Shown: positions 32,263-42,030, counted from the stretch's first letter. The stretch: DNA of 64,000 nucleotides from Prorocentrum cordatum (GCA_963575745.1 CAUYUJ010018645.1:42579-106578), one strand, 5' to 3'. The notes: generated by a model from the sequence alone, not told the origin. Made by a program: numbers and translations.

Positions 32263-34105
32263 GGTCGCGCCTGGACGGCTCCGTAGGGCTTGGGACGCGG
32301 TCAAGGCAAAGCTCGACCATCGCACCTCGTGGACCAGAGCTCGTGGCCCCATCGCCTCTGTTTGGGCCACGCTTCTGCGTGTGGGTTGGACGACGTTTGC
32401 TCAAACAGTGCTTGTGGGCGATCGAGGTCGCCACGTCGATTTAGTTAAGAATTGTCCAGGTGATGTGAAAGCCTTCTTGGAGGAAAGCCTTCGCCGCTGG
32501 CAGGTAGATAGGATCCGTCAGCACCTTCCCGACAGCCTTGGGGAGAGCTGCTGGAGGAGGGGAATGCGGAAAACAGTTCTTGCAGCGAGAGATGTTGCGA
32601 GGCGAGGCGCCTTGCGAACGCTTTGGTCGTCAGGAGTTTGGACCCCCGAGCGGTTGCGCAGCATTGGCCTTCGCAGTTCCCCGCAGTGTTTCGTGTGCAA
32701 TCAGGCGGTTGGCAACGAGTCCCATCAATGGTTTGAGTGCGAAGCCATGTTAGATGGGTTGGACGTGCCAGTTCCCGATTGTGTCCTCGAGCTTAGGACG
32801 GCCATCAAGGCCAAGAATAATTCGCAGTCTGGAGTGGGTCAAATTTATCTCAGTTTCGGTTTGCCGCCCGAGCCACCAGCGCTGTCGCCCCCGAGCGACG
32901 TGTACCCTGTGATGGGATGGGGGGACTGGCGTGGGCGATGGGGGCGGAGGGTGTTCACGGACGGAAGCGGCCAAGCGTCGTCGATCCCAGAGCTGGCCCG
33001 CTGCGGCTGGTCAGTGGTAGAAGCCGACGATGCGGGCAACGTTTTGCGTGCAATTTTTGGCGCGCTCCCAGGAGCGGTACAGACGGTGCCGCATGCGGAG
33101 CACTACGCAGCGCTCAAAGCAGTTGAAGTTGCGCAGCAGCCAGCGATTGTAGTGTCAGATCACCTGAATCTGGTGCGAGAGGGGTGCGCTTGGTCGGAGG
33201 CAGCTGCCTCCTCTTGTGGCCGTCACGCTGCGGTGTGGGAAAAAATACGTCGGCTCTGTTCAGAGGCTCCTCCTACCTTCGAGTGGGTCCCTGCCGCCAG
33301 AGAGCTCTCGGAGGTCTTGGAGGCCCCTGATTGCGATGTTGTCCGTTTCGTTGCAAACGAGTGGGCTGACTTCTTCGCCAAGCGTGGGGCCCAGGTGCAC
33401 TCTACTGGCCAGACCATGCAGGACTATTATAAGCAAGCCATGAAGGCGGCCAAAGACCATTCCCAAGTATTTGCATGGATGGCCCAAGCAGCCGCCAAAA
33501 AGAATGTGGAGCTCCAGCCAAGGGAAGTTGTGCCGTCTCAGGTCTGTCGTGACGTCGCCACCCCCTTGGTTGTGCTAGACTCGCATGAGTTTCGATTTTG
33601 CGAGAGGCTGTCTGAACACAGGTGCCTGAATTGCAACAGGTTCGCGAGGACTTCCGACTCCTTGAAGGCCCTTCGAGCGAGGCGATGCGAGCCCACGGAT
33701 CTCCTGCGAGCGATGGCGACGCGTTATTTCGCCCTCACCCCCGAATGCTATCGGCACGCCTCACGTGCGGTGGACGCCGCCGTGCGCGCTGCTGGCCTTG
33801 ATGAAGGCCTAGGGCCCCCTGGAGGCCCACATGTGGGAGGTGGAGTGGGGGCTGACGTCGTCGCCGTCGGGGTCGATCGGGAGGTGGAATTGTACTCGGA
33901 ACTTGGCCACGGTGTGGAGCGTTTCGGCTCCACGGTCATCTGCCTCTGCTGTGGGGCGTTCAGTGTGGCTGGAGGCCGCAACCGCAAGCTGCGTGCCCAG
34001 TGCAGGGGGCATTCGGACGTAGCTTCCACGCGTGCGAACGAGGAGATGCAGATCTCTCGTGCGTTGCGCGGGCTGCACCCCAGATCGGGGGACCCTTGCC
34101 CATGA
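32207..34105 (+). CDS. Retroelement C-terminal part: zinc-binding region and RNase H
   Basis: 632 codons; the first 20 or so overlap the previous frame and are probably not translated. A CFVC..HQWFEC zinc-binding motif lies near residue 162. The RNase H domain spans about 248-395: FTDGSG (first Asp near 250), AEHYAAL (Glu near 296), SDHLNLV (Asp near 317) and NEWADFFAKRGA (last Asp near 386), so the catalytic acidic set is present. Near the end a CLCCG..C..H pattern suggests a second zinc knuckle. The upstream RT and downstream RNase H order matches LINE clades that carry RNase H. Confidence 0.85.
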   Translation: MMRRFLWWLGLLRSSGTYRVAPGRLRRAWDAVKAKLDHRTSWTRARGPIASVWATLLRVGWTTFAQTVLVGDRGRHVDLVKNCPGDVKAFLEESLRRWQVDRIRQHLPDSLGESCWRRGMRKTVLAARDVARRGALRTLWSSGVWTPERLRSIGLRSSPQCFVCNQAVGNESHQWFECEAMLDGLDVPVPDCVLELRTAIKAKNNSQSGVGQIYLSFGLPPEPPALSPPSDVYPVMGWGDWRGRWGRRVFTDGSGQASSIPELARCGWSVVEADDAGNVLRAIFGALPGAVQTVPHAEHYAALKAVEVAQQPAIVVSDHLNLVREGCAWSEAAASSCGRHAAVWEKIRRLCSEAPPTFEWVPAARELSEVLEAPDCDVVRFVANEWADFFAKRGAQVHSTGQTMQDYYKQAMKAAKDHSQVFAWMAQAAAKKNVELQPREVVPSQVCRDVATPLVVLDSHEFRFCERLSEHRCLNCNRFARTSDSLKALRARRCEPTDLLRAMATRYFALTPECYRHASRAVDAAVRAAGLDEGLGPPGGPHVGGGVGADVVAVGVDREVELYSELGHGVERFGSTVICLCCGAFSVAGGRNRKLRAQCRGHSDVASTRANEEMQISRALRGLHPRSGDPCP

Positions 34106-34271
34106 TGACCTCGACGCCAGGTCTCCTCCGTCGGCCTTCCGACGCGGCGGGGACGGCGCTGTCGAGGACTAGCGGCACGGTGCGATTGCTCGTGGCCTCG
34201 CCGTGCTGCTTCCAACTTCCTTCCAGCTGAAGCGGGTCCGTACGCTCGGACTCGCTCTTCATCGCTCGCTG

Positions 34272-34575
34272 CCCCCCTCCTCCTCCTCCTCCTCCTCCTC
34301 CTCCTCCCCCTCCTCCTCCTCCTCCTCCTCCTCCTCCTCCTCCCTCCTCCTCCCTCCTCCTCCGCCTCCTCCTCCTCCTCCTCCTCTCCTCCTCCTCCTC
34401 CTCCATCCTCCTCTTTCTCCTCCTCCTCCTCCTCCTCCTCCTCCTCCTCCTCCTTCCTCCTCCTCCATCCTCCTCCTCTCTTCCTCCTCCTCCTCCTCCT
34501 CCTCCTCCTCCTCCTCTCCTCCTCCTCCTCCTCCTCCTCCTCCTCCTCCTCCCCCTCCTCCCTCCTCCCACCTTT
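34272..34575. repeat. (CTC)n microsatellite
   Basis: About 300 bp of ctc triplets with occasional tcc and at interruptions. Confidence 0.95.
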
Positions 34576-34584
34576 TCCTCTGCC

Positions 34585-35245
34585 ATGCGCACGTCTCTGG
34601 TTCGGCACACCCCTCACACGCTTCGTGGCCCCGTAAGGAGCTCCACTGAAGGCCCGTGTGGCAGCGTTCGCATGCGTCACCGACCATGTCGGCACACCCC
34701 TCACACGCGTCGTGGCCTCATAAAGAGCTCCACCGAAGGCTCGTGTGGCAGCTGTCACATGCGTCCCCGCCGCAGATGTCGGTGCACCCCTCACACGTTT
34801 CGTGGCCCCGTGGGGGGCTCCACTGAAGGCTCTTGTGGCAGCGTTCACAGGCGCTCCTGCTGCAAATTTCGGCACACCCCTCACACGTTTCGTGGCCCCA
34901 CAGGGGGCTGAGGGAGCTCCACCGAATGCTCTGGTGGCAACGTTCGCATACGTCCCCGCCGCACATGTCGGCACACTCCTCACACGTTTCGTGGCCTCTT
35001 GTGGCAACGTGCGCATGCGTTACCGCCGCCCATATCGGCACACCCCTCACACGCTTCGTGGCCCCAAGGGCGGCTCCACCGAAGTCACCTGTGGCAGCGT
35101 TCGCATGCGCTCCCGCAGCCCATTCTGGCACACCCCTCACACGCGTCGTGGCCCCATGGGTAGCACCCGAAGCTCCAGTGGCAGGGCAGGGTCCGCACGC
35201 GTCCCCGCAGCCCATTGCGGCACATCCCTCGCACCTTCTGCGGTC
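34585..35245 (-). repeat. Cys-rich coding-like tandem repeat (units 87, 90, 99, 67, 90, 92 bp)
   Basis: Plus-strand landmark cggcacacccctcacacg recurs in every unit. In one minus frame the units read GHETCEGC..C....CERCH.S..WS, with CxxC and CxxCH in each. In another they read ATKRVRGVP. The first three full units are multiples of three; the fourth (67 bp) breaks the phase. It could be exons of the neighbouring minus-strand gene, a separate small Cys-rich protein, or a non-coding minisatellite. Confidence 0.6.
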
Positions 35246-35414
35246 CCCATCTGCACGTTCCGTGCCCCGTCCTTCCCGCGACGCGGTGCCACACTGCGTG
35301 ACTCGCAGCTGCGTGCGGTTGGGTCTCTCGCCAACCTCATTGAGCGCGACGCTGGGATCCGAGGGAGACTGGCAACAACCGAAACTGCATGCGCAGGCCG
35401 GCACGGGCAATCGC

Positions 35415-35506
35415 ACCGAAAACGAGTTGTGAACAGCCCTGACCTCCGCGCCGTGGTTCACCAGATGCTGGACGATCCGCAGGTGGCCGGCGGACGCCGC
35501 CATGTG
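35415..35506 (-). CDS. Exon 2 (partial) of the cupin/ankyrin gene
   Basis: The minus strand reads MAASAGHLRIVQHLVNHGAE, the second part of an ankyrin repeat. Joined to TPLH at the end of the 36695-38329 frame it completes the consensus TPLH.AA..GH..IV..L...GA. The right boundary falls within the CACAT duplication (minus strand) that flanks the intron. The 3' limit is uncertain: after about 35430 the similarity to ankyrin ends, so another splice site or a frame break must lie nearby. Confidence 0.7.
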
Positions 35507-35635
35507 CCGGGGGAGGAGAAGCCGCGGGGCTACTACAGGAACTCTTCCGTGTCGGCGTCTTTCCGTCTTTTCGGGATCCATGGGCCGGTCTCGGGCCCAG
35601 GGATCGAGATCTCTGGAGGAGGAGAAGGAAGAGGA

Positions 35636-35830
35636 GGAGGAGGAGGACGAGGAGGAAGAGCTGGAGGATAATTGAGAGAGGAGGAGGAGGAGGAAAGGAG
35701 GAGGAGGAGGAGGAGGAGGAGGAGGAGGAGGCGGGGTATCTCCTCCTCCTCCTCCTCCTCCTCCTCCTCCTCCTCCTCCTCCTCCTCCTCCTCCTTTCCT
35801 CCTCCTCCTCCTCATCCTCCTCCTCCTCGA
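35636..35830. repeat. (GGA)n/(TCC)n inverted pair, large hairpin
   Basis: A gga array up to about 35731 and a tcc array from about 35741 are separated by only about 10 bp (cggggtatct), so they can pair along roughly 90 bp. Confidence 0.9.
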
Positions 35831-36289
35831 TCTCTGGGGCCCGCGGATTGAAAACCCAATCCATGGGAGGTCTGAGGCAGGGCTGAAGCATAGAGCAAGA
35901 CGAGAACATGCCACGAGCGTGCCGCTGACGTCGCTCAGAGCAAGGGACAAGCTCGGAGAGGAAAGATCTACCCTTGCGGCCGAATCGAATAGAACACCTC
36001 TGCGCTGATGGTGCAGATCTCCCCCCCTGCCGCAAACGAGATCCTGGTCGGTGCCAACGGGACCGCAGGTCCCAGCAGCCCGGCGCTGAGCGGCCGAGGC
36101 ATCGCCCGCGAGCTCTTCGACGCTGAGACTCCGGCGCCCTGGCCGCTGAGGCCTCCTGGGCCACCCGACCTCACGCCCCGCTGTGCCGCCCTCGCGACGA
36201 CCCCGCCCCCCCCCCGCGGAGACCGGCAGCCGCTCTGGCCAAGACCGCGCCGCGCGAGGCGCGAGCATCGTCGCGCCCACCCACCCCTC

Positions 36290-36390
36290 CTCCCCCTCCT
36301 CCTCCTCCTCCTCCTCCTCCTCCTCCTCCTCCTCCTCCTCCTCCTCCTCCTCCTCCTCCTCCTCCTCCTCCTCGTCCTCCTCCTCCTCCA
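36290..36390. repeat. (CTC)n microsatellite inside the introner-like element
   Basis: A run of ctc triplets of about 100 bp with one cgt interruption. Confidence 0.95.
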
Positions 36391-36694
36391 GGCGACCTGG
36401 GACCTCCGAGGTCGCGATCGCCCTCGCGGCGCGGGGCGCCCCCCCTCCCTGCCAGGGACGCGCGAGCATGGATTAGCGATCCATGGATCTGGCGCGCGGC
36501 CGCCGAATCCATGGATCGGGGAAGGTGCCCGCCCAGAGTGCAGCCTGTGCCACCTCGCTCGGCGTCGGAAATCCGCGATTTCCCATGGAAGCGGGACCCG
36601 TCGCTAATCCACGCCCCCGTGATCCATGTTTGCGATCGCCTGAAAAGACTGCGCCCCCGTCGAAAGCGCGAGGCTTGTCCTCCCCCCGGATGTG

Positions 36695-38329
36695 TAAGGG
36701 CGTCGCCTGCAACCCGTTCCGAGGGTCGAGCGAGGCGGAGCGATTGACGAGCACCTCGACCGCGGGGAGGTGTCCGTACCTGGCTGCGACGTGCAGCGGC
36801 GCGTTGCCACTGTGCGTAGTCGCCTTCGAGTACGCTGCGAGAGACAGGAAGAATTCAAGCTGCCGTTGATACCCACGCCTGGCGGCCTGATGAATGGGTA
36901 ATTCCCCATCCTCGTCTTCGTTTCTCTCGTCCAGAAGTTTGCTGCCTGCTGGGCTCAGCTCGAGCATGAGTTTTGCAATAGCCACGTGACCAGCCGTCGT
37001 CCCGAGAATGGGCTTACCGTTCATGGGAGCGTTACCTCCTGGCGAGAGGATCGTTTCCAACTTCGGGTTCTTTTGAAGCAAAAACCTAGCGATATCGGCG
37101 TGCCCGTGCAGAAAAGCTTGATGCAAATGCCGCCCTGTAATTTCAGTGTTTGTATATTCGACGTGTGTCTTCACGGCATCGAAGTTCCCTGCGGACACTT
37201 TCTGGGCCAGTGGACCGCCACCTTCGTCTCTGTAGTGATGGTCCCACGTTCCGATCTGAGCGCCAACAGCGACGGTCCAATCACCATTGTCCTCAGTTGA
37301 ATGCCACCACATGTGTGGAATGTACACAATCTCGCCTGGCATCTGCAAGCAGCGCATCACACCTTCAGTCTTCCCCAGCACATCACCAGTTTGATATTCA
37401 ACTGCACTCTCCCGACTCGGAGCAAAGGCATACCATTGCTTCGTCCCCTGGAGCAAACCAACCCAACTGGGAGAATGACGATGGAGTCGAAGGCCGTACA
37501 CGTGGCCAAGGCTTAAAGTTGTAAAGCGCATACTAAATTGAACGGGATCCATGAATTCAAACGGCCACGGAAGCACTCTCCGCACAAGCAGGCCAAACTC
37601 GTGGTTCGGCTCCTCGTCCGAAGCGAGGAAAGTATAGTTCGTCGAGCCGGCTGCGCCCAGGTTTGAGACCCAATCTCTGACTCTCCACGGCGTGTGAGTG
37701 GTGGCTCGTTTCAGTGCCGAGACAGCTGTCACATTGTCAGCGGCCTCAAAGTGATGTTCACCAAAGATGTCAAGGAAGCGTGACTTAGGGATCAGTGCTC
37801 CAGCGCGGGCGAGTTCATCTTGCACTGCAGGCATGACGTGCCGAAGGAGGACAGGCCTTTCGGAGGCAATGACGCGACGTAGGAACTGGGGATGATCGTG
37901 CGCCTTGACCCTTGCGACATCGAGAACCTGGAACTCGCACCGCCCAGAAACGTCTTCGGCCGCATCGCGTGAGCGAGATAGACAATCCGCAGACCGCCGC
38001 TTGCTGGGGGTGACGAGGCGTGCCAGAGGATTGGCTGACCCCTCCTCCAGAGGGCCACCCTCAGAAAGGGAGGGGAGGAGAGAAAGAGGAAGGGAAGAGG
38101 GAGGCGGGGGAGGAGGAGGAGGGGGGGAGGAGGAGAAGCAGGAGGAGGAGGAGCAGGAGGAGGAGGAGCAGGAGGAGGAGGAGGAGGAGGAGGAGGAGCA
38201 AGAGGAGCAGGGAGGAGGGAGCGCCACCTCCCCCAGAGGTCCAAAATGCCGTTCGATGCAAAGGACTAAGGGGGGGGGTCCGTGAACTCGTTGGCGCTGA
38301 TCCCAGGCCCTCGGAATCTCCAAATCCAA
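36695..38329 (-). CDS. Cupin-8/JmjC-like domain with ankyrin repeats (5' exon)
   Basis: The open frame runs 38329 to 36473, but the part after 36695 is intron. Residues about 1-95 are doubtful: poly-Ser from a CTC array, so the true start or a preceding splice site may be near 38040. A cupin-8/JmjC-like fold covers about 115-365: PVLLRHVMPA, then LRLHRHSPSWVGLLQGTKQW with the first metal ligand near residue 283, and PGEIVYIPHMWWHS with the second His near 341. The usual HxD/E is HRH here, so the acidic ligand is replaced by His. Ankyrin repeats follow from about 385 to 545 and continue in exon 2. Family knowledge suggests an Fe(II)/2-oxoglutarate oxygenase acting on protein or another substrate; activity is uncertain because of the changed ligand. 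Confidence 0.78.
38050..38225. repeat. (GGA)n-rich array
   Basis: gga and gca triplets. It interrupts the N-terminal part of the cupin/ankyrin frame and may be intronic. Confidence 0.88.
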
Positions 38330-39050
38330 GCTCGGACGTTACCGCGATGCTCACGATGTGCACCACCATTGCCTCGGAATTTATCCAGCGCGCCCGCGAG
38401 AAGACCCAACATGGCCGCAGAGGCCACCACGTCTTCAAGATGCCCGAGTAGGGCTGCAAGAGAACCCATAATGCAACTTCAGAAGCCCAAACACATGTAT
38501 GGTCCTGGTCCTAATACATTGGATGCGTTTGTTTGCTTTCTCGGCTGCTCCGGCGTCCCAACCCAAGAGGCCCAAGAGGTCCCCTAAGTAAGCGGCTCCA
38601 GACGGACCCAAACGGCCTCGAGACAGCCCAAGAAAGCGACGAGACGGCCCCAAAGCGCATCGGGGAGACTCGGCCGGGATCTGGGAATGCTTCCCTCCAA
38701 TATGGCCCCCAAGACCCCCATCATGCTCCCCAAAAGGCCCACGAGAAAACCCCACAAACGCCCCTTCCTGCGTCCACTCTTCTCCAGCGTCCCGCCGCCC
38801 GTGTCGCCTGCTTGCTCCTCTGTCTTCTGCAGGTCCTCCGCCTCCTCCTCCTCCTCCTCCTCCTCCTCCTCCTCCTTCTTCTCCTCCTCCTTCTCCTCCA
38901 AAACCGAATCGGTCAAAATCGCCCCCGATCCGCATTTACGAATGGCCGCCGGAAGATCACAACGACCTGCCCAGCCGAAGACGGCCCGAGAGCCTCCCAA
39001 GAGAGGCCCAAGAGAAGCGAAAGGACGCTCCGCACAATCCCACAGATCCC
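38330..39050. repeat. CCAAGA/GGCC degenerate repeat tract with a (CTC)n run
   Basis: From about 38570 words such as cccaagaggcccaagagg and gagacggcccc recur without a fixed period. A ctc run lies at 38835-38895. Same family as 48745-51300 and 57690-60115. No gene is supported in 38330-38570. Confidence 0.7.
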
Positions 39051-39745
39051 CAGCGCGTCTTCAGAGACATCCTCCTGCTTCTTTCTCCTGCACCGCCCGT
39101 CCACCGACCTCGAGACCCTCATCGCACACCTCATGTCCCTTCCTCTCCTAAGATCCTCCGTCGCCGCCGCCTTCTCGCCCTCCTCAGCACGAGACACACA
39201 TCCCCCGCAGTCTGGAGCACATGCTGGCCCAGGACGGTGCACGCCCCGCCTCGACCTTTGCGACCTCCGTCGAGATCCGGGGGAACGAAGACTGGCAAAG
39301 AAAACAACAAAAGCTCGGAGATATCCGCGCGGACCTCCGAGCTCCCCTAGAATGAAGGGGCCCCAGGACACACAAATAAATACACACTAATAAAAAGATT
39401 CCCCATATTTTCCCATATTTTCTAGGTTTTTGTCTTCCCGCCCAATTCCCATATTCTCCCATATTTTCCTGGGGATCGACGATGAATTGTGTCTGTGTGT
39501 TTTTTCCCCTCCTGATAGAAGTGCCACCCCATCTCGGGGTCGTCGGAAGGGCGCCGGCCGCTCGAGTAGCACAGCAGACACAGTGCCGCCGCGCACCCCG
39601 CACAGACCCGTGGCCCTCCCAGCACGCCCCGGGCGCTCGCCGCCGCCGGCGCGGGTGCCGGCCTCCGCTGCCTGGGCATGCGTTTTTCCTGGGAGGGCCG
39701 CCGCGCGCTTGGGCCGGCGCGGCTGGCTGCAGCTGTGCTCACGCG
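39051..39745. other. No gene; short CCCATATTTTC repeat
   Basis: Four copies of cccatattttc or cccatattctc at about 39400-39475, in two pairs around tgtcttcccgcccaattc. Confidence 0.5.
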
Positions 39746-39749
39746 ATCC

Positions 39750-39862
39750 TCCTCCTTCTCCTCCTCCTCCTCCTCCTCCTCCTCCTCCTCCTGCTACTCC
39801 TCCTCCTCCTCCTCTTCCTCCTCCTCCTCCTCCTCCGCCTCCTCCTCCTCCTCCTCCTCCTG
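39750..39862. repeat. (CTC)n microsatellite
   Basis: ctc triplets with a few interruptions. Confidence 0.95.
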
Positions 39863-40129
39863 ACGCAAGCACCTCCCGCACTCCGAGAAACCTGGCCCGC
39901 CTAGACTCGAGGACCAGCTAGGGAGCCCGAGTCTCGGTCGCCAGGACGGAGCACGGGGGCCCACGAAGGCCCCGAGAGGTCTCGAAATGACCCCCTCAGA
40001 CGCAGGCCCGGGCAACCGGCCCGTTTCGACGGTCCCAGCGGGCCTCAAGAGGACCCCCCGAGAGGCCCCGAGGATGCCAAACACACCTCGACTGTTATCG
40101 TAAGATGTCGGCGCGCTCGCCCCTCTGGC

Positions 40130-40200
40130 CAGGAGGAGGAAAAGGAGGAGGAAGAGGAGGAGGAGGAGGAGGAAAAGGACAAGGAGGAAAGGATGAGAAG
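40130..40200. repeat. (GGA)n microsatellite
   Basis: gga and gaa triplets directly before the GATGAA array. Confidence 0.85.
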
Positions 40201-40224
40201 GAGGAGGAAGATGAGGATACGGGT

Positions 40225-40680
40225 GCTGATGATGACGAAGACGAAGAAGAAGACGAAGACGAGGATGAAGATGAAGATGAAGATGAAGATGAAGATGAAG
40301 ATGAAGATGAAGATGAAGATGAAGATGAAGATGAAGATGAAGATGAAGATGAAGATGAAGGAAGATGAAGATGACGATGAAGATGAAGATGAAGATGAAG
40401 ATGAAGATGAAGATGAAGATGAAGATGAAGATGAAGATGAAGATGAAGATGAAGATGAAGATGAAGATGAAGATGAAGATGAAGATGAAGATGAAGATGG
40501 AGATGGAGATGAAGATGAAGATGAAGATGAAGATGAAGATGAAGATGAAGATGAAGATTAAGATGAAGATGGAGATGAAGATGAAGATGAAGATGAAGAT
40601 GAAGATGAAGATGAAGATGCTGATGGAGATGGAGATGAAGATGATGATGATGATGATGATGATGTTGAAAATGATGGTGA
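40225..40680. repeat. (GATGAA)n hexanucleotide array, about 0.43 kb
   Basis: gatgaa repeated with one phase change near 40361 (gatgaaggaagatg) and a gat-only end. All six frames are open (ED, MK, IF, HL repeats), so long translations here mean nothing. Confidence 0.95.
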
Positions 40681-41044
40681 GGAGGAGGAGGACCTGTGTA
40701 AAACCAAGAATCATCAACGATGTTGTAATAACCCTCCCTCCAATATCCCTCTTCATGGGCCCCCTACAACGCCTCATCTCCACTGAGGGAACTGCCTCGT
40801 CGGATGACAACCGATGGAAGATTCTGAAACATGCCAAAACATTGTTCTCGGGATTCCAACGCCACGGATCAACCTGACTGTTGCCTCTTGACGAACCTGA
40901 ATCGTACCAGAACGCCATTTTTGGGACTTCGACACCGCGAACCAACCGAACTGCTGCGCCCGTATAATCCTGAATCTTTTCAAACCACTATCTCTGGTAC
41001 GTGGATCATGGGAATCAGCGAAGCTCTTCTGAATAGTATAAACG
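40681..41044. other. No gene recognised
   Basis: Single-copy-looking sequence with short frames and no recognisable feature. Confidence 0.4.
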
Positions 41045-41215
41045 AATGTGCGCGGCGGTAAGGCGACAGCCACATTTTGGGAAGGGCCGCCCTCGATCGG
41101 TGAAGCTCTTGCAAATTTCTAAGACGCATGTGCGCGGCGCTAAGGCGAGAACCACATTTTGAAAACTACCAACCCTCCATCTGCGAAGCCGGTGCCAATT
41201 TTGAAGCTTCAGAGT
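41045..41215. repeat. Dispersed short repeat, two tandem copies of about 83 bp
   Basis: Copies start at about 41047 and 41130 with gtgcgcggcg.taaggcga, then cacattttg, then an accctc or gccctc word and a gcgaagc.ggtg.caa.tt end. Related to 29598-29745. Confidence 0.7.
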
Positions 41216-41640
41216 CCTAAGTGGCGAGGGGGTCTCAGGCGAAACGCCCAGTCCGTCCTAAAAACTGGCCTTGGGGTGCGACAGGGATACATTGTTTACA
41301 AGGAAAAGGAATGGGGGGGGAAGCGCAGGAAGAGAAGGAGGAGGAGGAGCAGGAGGAAGATTGCACTCCACCGCGCCAACACACACGCCAGAAGCCCAGT
41401 CCCCACACCAGCAGCTGGGCGAGCGAGAAGACACGCTCCTCAGGCTGACGCTCCCCCAGGCGTGCCGCAGACGGGTCAATCCACCAGGAGTGGCCGAAAC
41501 CATCCCCGCCAAGACGGACAGGCGAGTAGCGCGACCTGGGGGCGGCCACTGTGAAAAAAAAAACTGTCCCAAAAAAGCAACCGAACAGCCATGTGCATGA
41601 GCATCTATGGAAGCATTCTTCTATATATTCATGTTCGGAT
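41216..41640. other. No gene recognised
   Basis: Includes a short GGA run at about 41335-41360 and an A run at about 41555. A 279-codon minus frame crosses it, but its only regular part is the repeat to the right. Confidence 0.4.
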
Positions 41641-41644
41641 TCGA

Positions 41645-42030
41645 CTGGAAGCGAAACGCTGCGATCAATAGTGGACGCGTCTGCAAAGGAGGCACTACTA
41701 TCAACGAGACACCACATTCTTTTTGTGCTCATTCCAAACGAGACGCTGCTATGCAGGGGTGTAGGTGCAAACGAGACACTGCTATCAATGGCTTCCGCAC
41801 CAAACGAGACTCGAGCATCAATGGAATTAATTTCGAACGAGACACTACTACTTACTACTACGGATGCGTCTGGAAACGAGACGCGGCTATCAATAGTGGA
41901 TGTCTCTGCAAAAGAGGCACTGCTACCAACGAGACAGCACATTGTTTTTGCGTTCATTCCGAACGAGACGCTGCTATCAATGGATGTAAGTCCAAACGAG
42001 ACACTGTGATCCATGGATTTAGCCTCAAAC
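41645..42030. repeat. ACGAGACNCTGCTATCAATGG minisatellite with a 225-bp higher-order unit
   Basis: The core aacgagac.ctgctatcaat recurs every 30-40 bp. A longer block starting at about 41681 (ctgcaaaggaggcac) recurs near 41906, 225 bp away. Three or more frames are open: plus ..NETLLSM.., plus ..KRDAAING.., minus ..SIDSSVSFG... No family is recognised. Confidence 0.75.

Larger units (their letters stand above)
30444..34105 (+). mobile_element. 5'-truncated non-LTR retroelement with RT and RNase H
   Basis: Three overlapping frames encode in order a linker and RT N-terminus, the RT core, then thumb, zinc fingers and RNase H. No endonuclease domain precedes it: the upstream sequence is CTCCT and CTC microsatellite. 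Two frame changes (near 31172 and near 32255-32285) break what was probably one polyprotein. I see no poly-A tail or target duplication before the CTC array at 34272. Confidence 0.85.
35507..36689 (-). mobile_element. Introner-like element forming an intron (1183 bp)
   Basis: The ends are inverted copies: ccgggggaggagaagcc at 35507-35523, and the reverse complement of 36672-36689 reads ccggggggaggacaagcc (one gap, one mismatch). Both sides carry the 5-bp direct repeat atgtg (35502-35506 and 36690-36694). Removing the element with one copy of the repeat fuses TPLH to MAASAGH in frame and restores an ankyrin repeat. The borders are not GT-AG. Because of the 5-bp repeat the exact cut is ambiguous; one register gives AT..AC on the gene strand. 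Inside are two long CTC/GGA arrays and a very large hairpin. Confidence 0.78.

Noticed and set aside
38050-38260. Second introner-like intron at the start of the cupin/ankyrin gene
   Set aside because: cctctgggggagg and cctcagaaagggagg could be inverted ends, but the match is poor, purine-rich sequence makes it easy by chance, and no target duplication is clear.
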